This document shows positions 7,257-11,581 of a DNA stretch of 11,581 bases, one piece after another. Within the stretch, counting starts at the first letter, position 1. Every line of letters begins with the position of its first letter. Below the pieces are notes generated by a model, which worked only from the letters and a program-made list of their open reading frames with translations, was not told the DNA's origin and did no database searches. A program made the translations under genes and the position numbers. The DNA comes from Sphingobacterium sp. (GTDB taxonomy: Bacteria > Bacteroidota > Bacteroidia > Sphingobacteriales > Sphingobacteriaceae). The stretch lies in the NCBI GenBank assembly GCA_030146225.1, contig JASLCA010000054.1, positions 1 through 11,581 of the forward strand, read 5' to 3'.

Positions 7257-8354
7257 ATGAACCAATTCCCATACAGCGATGTAGAAGATTTCTTAATAGA
7301 CAATACCTTCCAGTCCTATTGCTCGGAAGACAATGCACAATGTATGCAGTATTGGGAGAAGTATATCGCCGCACATCCTGAACAATTAGAGACCATCCTC
7401 AAGGCCAAGCGTCTCTACCATATATTAGCTGGACATAAAAAACCAGTCCATAAAGAACTAGCCGCCTTAAGGCAAACCATCCTCGCCAAGGATACAGCTG
7501 GCAAGTCCAAGCAAATTCCTTGGAAAAATATCCTAAAGATTGCCGCTGCCGTCAGCCTTATGGGCTTTGGATATATGTGGTACAGCAGTAGACCCGAAAT
7601 CCCCAGCGCAGAGTCGCCTACCATGTCAGCACAAGTCAGCCTATATAAAACCAAAAAAGGAGAGAAGAAGGTTTTTGAGCTGCCAGATGGTACAAAAGTC
7701 ACCCTAAATTCAGAAAGTAGCCTAGCCGTAGAAGATGCCTTCAACAGTAGCGACCGTCAAGTAAGCCTGATAGGGGAAGGCTTCTTTGAAGTAGCCAAAG
7801 ATCCCGACAAGCCCTTTATCCTACATACCAATGACTTTGATATCCGCGTGCTAGGCACAAGCTTTAATGTGAAGTCATACCCTGATGAGCTGCGCTCAGA
7901 AGCCTTACTCGTAGAAGGTACCATAGAGATGAAAAGCAAAGGCGAGCAGGGCAACTCCATTATCGTAAAGCCCAATCAGAAGGTAATAGTCTATAGAAAT
8001 AACCTTGCCCTAATGCCCGCTCAAGAGCTGCAAAAGAAGCAAGCAGTAAAGGTCAGCTTAAAAGAAATAGCGATTCAAGATCTGACCCAGGACGAGGGGA
8101 AAGCAGGGGTCGCTGACATAGCCTGGAAAGAAAATAGATTGGCCATAGATGATCAAGACTTTATGTCCCTAAAGCGGATCCTAGAGCGCTGGTACGATGT
8201 GGACATTGCCATAGAGAGCAAGGCGGTCCGAGACTACCGTTTTACCGCAACATTTAGCACAGAAAGCATAACGCAGGTATTAATTGCACTACAGAAAGTT
8301 CAACCCTTTAAATATGAGATAAATGGAAAGAAAATAACGATACAAGAAAAATAA
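7257..8354 (+). CDS. FecR family anti-sigma factor / sigma regulator
   Basis: FecR proteins span the inner membrane, hold the cognate ECF sigma factor, and receive the signal from a TonB-dependent receptor in the periplasm. The 365-residue protein has a cytoplasmic N-terminal sigma-binding part (about 1-85, DFLIDNTFQSYC...YWEKYIAAHPE), one membrane helix (about 90-109, NILKIAAAVSLMGFGYMWYS), and a periplasmic FecR domain (about 130-225). The FecR domain has the hallmark stretches ELPDGTKVTLNSESSL, GEGFFEVAKDPDKPF and VLGTSFNVKSY. It ends in a DUF4974-type domain (about 290-363, LAIDDQDFMSLKRILERWYD, YRFTATFSTESITQVL). The length and domain order are standard for Bacteroidota. It follows the sigma gene and precedes the STN-SusC gene, its expected partners. 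Confidence 0.94.
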   Translation: MNQFPYSDVEDFLIDNTFQSYCSEDNAQCMQYWEKYIAAHPEQLETILKAKRLYHILAGHKKPVHKELAALRQTILAKDTAGKSKQIPWKNILKIAAAVSLMGFGYMWYSSRPEIPSAESPTMSAQVSLYKTKKGEKKVFELPDGTKVTLNSESSLAVEDAFNSSDRQVSLIGEGFFEVAKDPDKPFILHTNDFDIRVLGTSFNVKSYPDELRSEALLVEGTIEMKSKGEQGNSIIVKPNQKVIVYRNNLALMPAQELQKKQAVKVSLKEIAIQDLTQDEGKAGVADIAWKENRLAIDDQDFMSLKRILERWYDVDIAIESKAVRDYRFTATFSTESITQVLIALQKVQPFKYEINGKKITIQEK

Positions 8355-8356
8355 AA

Positions 8357-8382
8357 AAGGATGGTGCTTCAACACCACCCTT
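8357..8382 (+). terminator. Hairpin just after the fecR-like gene
   Basis: AAGGATGGTG (8357-8366) pairs with CACCACCCTT (8373-8382) around a 6-base loop, with one A-C mismatch. It starts two bases after the FecR stop. On the plus strand the stem is preceded by A and followed by TTCAAAATC, so there is no proper U-tract. The minus-strand reading would have a T-run after the stem, but no minus-strand gene needs a terminator here. It could be a partial terminator or attenuator that lets susC be expressed more strongly than fecR from its own promoter. Confidence 0.45.
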
Positions 8383-8406
8383 CAAAATCGGATTAAAATA
8401 ACTGGC

Positions 8407-8454
8407 TTAACCAAATTACCACACCTGGGCCGCCAAATTATAAACTTTAACCAA
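8407..8454 (+). promoter_or_regulatory. Repeat-bearing leader of the susC-like gene
   Basis: The leader holds two pairs of direct repeats: TTAACCAA at 8407-8414 and 8447-8454, and CCAAATTA at 8411-8418 and 8433-8440 (22 bp start to start, about two helical turns). The second lies next to TATAAACTTT. No TAnnTTTG housekeeping element is seen, which would suit an ECF-dependent promoter. The sigma factor's actual recognition sequence is not known to me, so this is a candidate region only. Confidence 0.35.
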
Positions 8455-8464
8455 CCACTAAAAT

Positions 8465-11400
8465 ATGATTAAAAATGGCTTTATGCAAGTGCATATGTAC
8501 TATCGTATGCACTTTAGATTCATTATCCGGATGAAACTAACCTTAATTATGATTGCTTTTGTGCTCGCCAATGCGACCGCAAATGTGTATTCTCAACAGA
8601 AGATATCCTTGGATGTCCAAAAAACCAAGTTGAGCAAGATTCTCAAACTAATCGAAGAGAAAAGTGATTATTATTTCGTTTATAGCGCAACCAATGAAAA
8701 CTTAAACAAAGAAATATCCGTAAATGTAGCCAACACAAAGATTGTGGACCTACTCCCCAAGCTGTTTAACAAGACAGGCCTACAGTATTCAGTATCCGCT
8801 GAAGGACTAGTCGTTGTGAGTGCACAGCAGCAATTGCAAGTGCGCGGTATTGTCGTAGATGGCAAAGGCAGCGTCCTAGCAGGCGCAACAGTACGCGTAA
8901 AAGGCACGCAAGTAGCCAAAGCGACCGATGTAAGTGGCCGATTTGTTATAGATGCGGTCTCAGGCAATACCCTGATCGTATCCTTTGCAGGCTACAGTTC
9001 GCAAGAGCTCCTTGCTACTAGCAATGTAGAGATGCGCATTGTATTACAAGAAGACTTGCGCATGCTCAATGAAGTGGTCGTAACCGCATTAGGCGTAGCA
9101 AAAGAGAAGCGCTCCTTGGGTTACTCGGTGACCCAAGTGCAAGGAGAGTCCTTGACACAAGCGCGAGAGAACAATGTGATGAACGCCTTAGTAGGCAAGG
9201 TCGCCGGCTTGGACATCTCCAGCACCTCAGGTGGAGCAGGATCCGCATCAAGCGTAATGATTCGTGGGGTATCCAGTCTCAGTCAAACCAACCAACCGCT
9301 GTACGTCATCAATGGGATTCCGATGGAGAGCAAGCCCGTAGGTCAAGGCAATCTAAATTCTAGAGGCAATAACGGCAGTCAGTGGGACAATGCACCCGAC
9401 TTAGGGGATGCAATTGGCAACGTAAATCCCGATGATATAGAGAGTATCTCCGTCTTAAAAGGCGCAGCCGCCTCAGCCCTGTACGGCTCCCGAGCCAAAG
9501 CAGGCGTAATCCTGATTACCACCAAGTCCGGAAAAGGCAACTCCATTGACTTTAGCAGCAACTTTGTAAGCGAGCGAGTGATGGATCAAACAGACTGGCA
9601 AAGCACCTATGGACAGGGCGCCAATGGCGAGAAGCCCGCAACAGCCCTAGCCGCAGCCCAAGTAGGAGGATCAAGTTGGGGTGCAAAGCTAGATGGCACA
9701 GATGTCGTACAGTTTGACGGCGTAGCCAGACCCTATAGCTTACAGCAAGGCAATCTGGGGCGCTTCTACAGATCTGGAAGTACCTGGACCAACAGCATAG
9801 CCCTCAATAAGAGTTTCGAAGGCGGCTCGATACGCCTATCTGCGAGTGACATTAACAACCGCTCGGTCGTTCCCAATTCAGGCTTAGACCGCCAATCCTT
9901 CTCCTTAGTGGGGATCTTCGAACCCTTTAAGGGCTTAAAGATAGATGGTCGCGTCAACCAAATCTTAGAATCAGTAAAAAACAGACCCATGGTATCCGAT
10001 GGCGCAGGTAATGCCAATTACAATGCGATGTTCCTGCCGACCAGTGTAAATGTAAACGATTTGAAACCTTGGAAGGATGCCGAAGGCAACGAAGTATTGT
10101 ATAACTCCGGAAACACCTTTGCCACAAACCCATGGTTTGCCGCCTATGAGTTTCAAAACAATACCAAGCGGGATCGAAATATATCATCCATAACCGCACG
10201 CTACACCTTTGAGAATGGACTCTTTGTACAAGGAAGAGCAGGGCGTGATGGCTATTCGGATCAGTACAAGCACGTACTGCCTTCTGGAACAGGCTATTAC
10301 CCGAATGGGAAAATAGCAGAGCAGCACAGCAAGTTTGAAGATATCAATGCAGATGCCCTACTTGGGAAAACCTTTAGCTTAGGCGATTACTCCCTAACCC
10401 CCAATCTAGGAGGAAGCTACCGTAATACCAAGACCTCCGTAACCACCAATAGTGGAACAGACTTTAACCTATTTGGTCAGTATACGCTCTTAAATGCGCA
10501 GAACAAATCCCTTAGCAATGGGCAGACCGAGATGGAAACCCAGTCCGCCTATGGAACATTAGAGTTTGCCTTCAAAGACATACTTTACCTTACAGGAAGT
10601 GTGCGCTCGGATTGGTACTCAACCCTAGCAACCCCTGGCTATGACAACAAGCTAAATTCCGTTTACCCATCCGTAAGTGGATCCTTTATCTTCTCCGAGT
10701 ATGTAAAGCCATCCTGGTTAAACTTCGGGAAGCTACGTGCAGGCTTTGCCAAGGTAGGACAGGCCACAGACCCTTATCAGACCGCCCTGACCTATGGTCT
10801 GCGAAGCGAAAGTCTAAATGGGCTGCCACTGGGTATTATTAATAATACCGGCATTCCAAACTCCTCCTTAAAAGCCTCTTCTGCGACGGAACTAGAGATA
10901 GGAACAGAGCTGCGTCTTTTCCAAGATCGCTTAAGCCTAGACCTGACCTGGTACAACAAGAAGTCTAAAGACGAAATTACCAATATCGCTACCCCGGCCA
11001 GTACAGGTTACGCAGGAGCCATCCTCAATGCAGGCGAAATACAAAATAAAGGCGTAGAAATGCTCTTGTCAGGAACCATTATTAAGAAAGAAAACTTCCG
11101 CTGGATATCCTCCCTAAATGGTAGCTACAATGACAATAAAGTGCTATCCCTAGCCGAGGGAATGACCGGAGATCTATTACAAGGAACCTCCCGCTCTGGG
11201 GTAGGCTTTCTATTAACAGCAGCCGGACAAGCGATGTATCAAGTAGCCGCATTTGACTATAAGTATGACGATACAGGTGCCATAGTATATTTAGCAGATG
11301 GATCCCCAGATCGAGGCGAACTCTTAACCTATGGCTCAAGCATCAACAAGTGGTTTGCAGGCTGGAACAATGAGTTTAACTATAAAAACTTTAACCTGTC

Positions 11401-11581
11401 CTTCCTAGTCGATGGCAAATGGGGAGGAAAAGTCTTTGCTGCCACCGACTATTATGGCTATATCTTCGGCTTACACAAAGAAACCTTAGAAAACCGCGAG
11501 GAGATGGGCCGAACAGCTGCAAAGCATTATGAGAATGTAGCGAACAATGTATCCAGCAAGTTTGTACAAAGCACCGACTAT
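8465..11581 (+). CDS. SusC/RagA family TonB-dependent outer-membrane receptor with STN domain (3' end outside window)
   Basis: The frame from ATG 8465 stays open for 1039 codons to the window edge. SusC proteins are 22-strand barrels that import glycans or peptides with a SusD lipoprotein lid, powered by TonB. A long basic N-region and signal peptide (1-43, MKLTLIMIAFVLANATANVYS) come first. Next is an STN signalling domain (about 47-120, ISLDVQKTKLSKILKLIEEK), and then a carboxypeptidase-regulatory-like domain (124-195, VRGIVVDGKGSVLAGATVRV). The TonB-box-like EVVVTALG (203-210) follows, then the plug (about 215-355; ALVGKVAGLDI, VMIRGVSS, PLYVINGIPM, ISVLKGAAASALYGSRAKAG), then barrel strands to the edge. 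From usual lengths, roughly 50-130 residues are missing. STN plus upstream sigma/FecR indicates transmembrane signalling. The start could instead be M23 at 8531, which gives a shorter signal peptide. The ligand is unknown; the nearby fucosidase hints at fucosylated glycans. Confidence 0.93.
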   Translation, partial: MIKNGFMQVHMYYRMHFRFIIRMKLTLIMIAFVLANATANVYSQQKISLDVQKTKLSKILKLIEEKSDYYFVYSATNENLNKEISVNVANTKIVDLLPKLFNKTGLQYSVSAEGLVVVSAQQQLQVRGIVVDGKGSVLAGATVRVKGTQVAKATDVSGRFVIDAVSGNTLIVSFAGYSSQELLATSNVEMRIVLQEDLRMLNEVVVTALGVAKEKRSLGYSVTQVQGESLTQARENNVMNALVGKVAGLDISSTSGGAGSASSVMIRGVSSLSQTNQPLYVINGIPMESKPVGQGNLNSRGNNGSQWDNAPDLGDAIGNVNPDDIESISVLKGAAASALYGSRAKAGVILITTKSGKGNSIDFSSNFVSERVMDQTDWQSTYGQGANGEKPATALAAAQVGGSSWGAKLDGTDVVQFDGVARPYSLQQGNLGRFYRSGSTWTNSIALNKSFEGGSIRLSASDINNRSVVPNSGLDRQSFSLVGIFEPFKGLKIDGRVNQILESVKNRPMVSDGAGNANYNAMFLPTSVNVNDLKPWKDAEGNEVLYNSGNTFATNPWFAAYEFQNNTKRDRNISSITARYTFENGLFVQGRAGRDGYSDQYKHVLPSGTGYYPNGKIAEQHSKFEDINADALLGKTFSLGDYSLTPNLGGSYRNTKTSVTTNSGTDFNLFGQYTLLNAQNKSLSNGQTEMETQSAYGTLEFAFKDILYLTGSVRSDWYSTLATPGYDNKLNSVYPSVSGSFIFSEYVKPSWLNFGKLRAGFAKVGQATDPYQTALTYGLRSESLNGLPLGIINNTGIPNSSLKASSATELEIGTELRLFQDRLSLDLTWYNKKSKDEITNIATPASTGYAGAILNAGEIQNKGVEMLLSGTIIKKENFRWISSLNGSYNDNKVLSLAEGMTGDLLQGTSRSGVGFLLTAAGQAMYQVAAFDYKYDDTGAIVYLADGSPDRGELLTYGSSINKWFAGWNNEFNYKNFNLSFLVDGKWGGKVFAATDYYGYIFGLHKETLENREEMGRTAAKHYENVANNVSSKFVQSTDY
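8487..8514 (+). repeat. Perfect 9-bp inverted repeat at the 5' end of the susC-like gene
   Basis: AAGTGCATA (8487-8495) and TATGCACTT (8506-8514) are exact reverse complements with a 10-base loop, 22 bases after the ATG at 8465. In RNA this would form a hairpin inside the ribosome-binding window of that start, or within the leader if translation begins at ATG 8531. It codes for part of the signal peptide N-region (QVHMYYRMHF). Confidence 0.5.

Noticed and set aside
8680..11339. Minus-strand open frames inside the SusC region
   Set aside because: The plus-strand frame is a continuous, recognisable receptor. The opposite frames are low-complexity, rich in Leu, Arg or Ser, and have no domain.
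8465..11581. Frameshift in the SusC gene
   Set aside because: The frame set at ATG 8465 still reads a sensible barrel sequence at the right edge (LVDGKWGGKVFAATDYYGY), so the frame is intact across the window.

Overview
The window looks like chromosomal DNA of a Bacteroidota bacterium, most likely Sphingobacteriaceae (Sphingobacterium/Pedobacter-like). The grounds are a FecI-type ECF sigma factor, a FecR-type anti-sigma factor and a SusC/RagA TonB-dependent receptor with an N-terminal STN domain, in that order. Starts are A/T-rich and lack clear Shine-Dalgarno sequences, and the peptidase and fucosidase are of Bacteroidota type. This assignment comes from family recognition and gene order, not from a database search.

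Left part (1-4464). A minus-strand S9 (prolyl oligopeptidase-like) peptidase enters from the left edge. Its frame is closed by a TAA at 10-12, in the middle of a conserved Gly-x-Pro-Gly motif and before any of the catalytic triad, so it looks like a broken gene (or a base error). Divergent from it is a membrane-anchored SIMPL/DUF541 protein. This converges tail to tail with a minus-strand pair, rnhA followed 21 bp later by an EmrE-type DMT transporter. The two convergent stop codons share the palindrome TTAA.

Middle (4592-6520). A secreted GH29 alpha-L-fucosidase carries what looks like a tandem duplication of its C-terminal beta-domain together with the helix before it. A strong hairpin follows the gene.

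Right part (6609-11581). An ECF sigma factor, a FecR-like transmembrane anti-sigma factor and a SusC-family receptor lie on the plus strand. The receptor starts at 8465, has no frameshift through 1039 codons and leaves the window at the right edge. This is the usual layout of cell-surface signalling: ligand uptake by SusC/SusD is sensed through the STN domain, passed to FecR in the periplasm, and releases the sigma factor. Only the susD expected next would complete it, and that lies outside. With the fucosidase just upstream on the same strand, a locus for fucose-containing glycans is a reasonable but unproven reading. The gaps around fecR and susC hold several inverted and direct repeats that could be regulatory.

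No RNA genes, insertion sequences, CRISPR arrays or attachment sites were seen, and no gap between genes exceeds about 170 bp. Apart from the duplicated fucosidase domain, the broken peptidase and the small repeats, this is ordinary Bacteroidota content. I found no convincing new multi-gene system.
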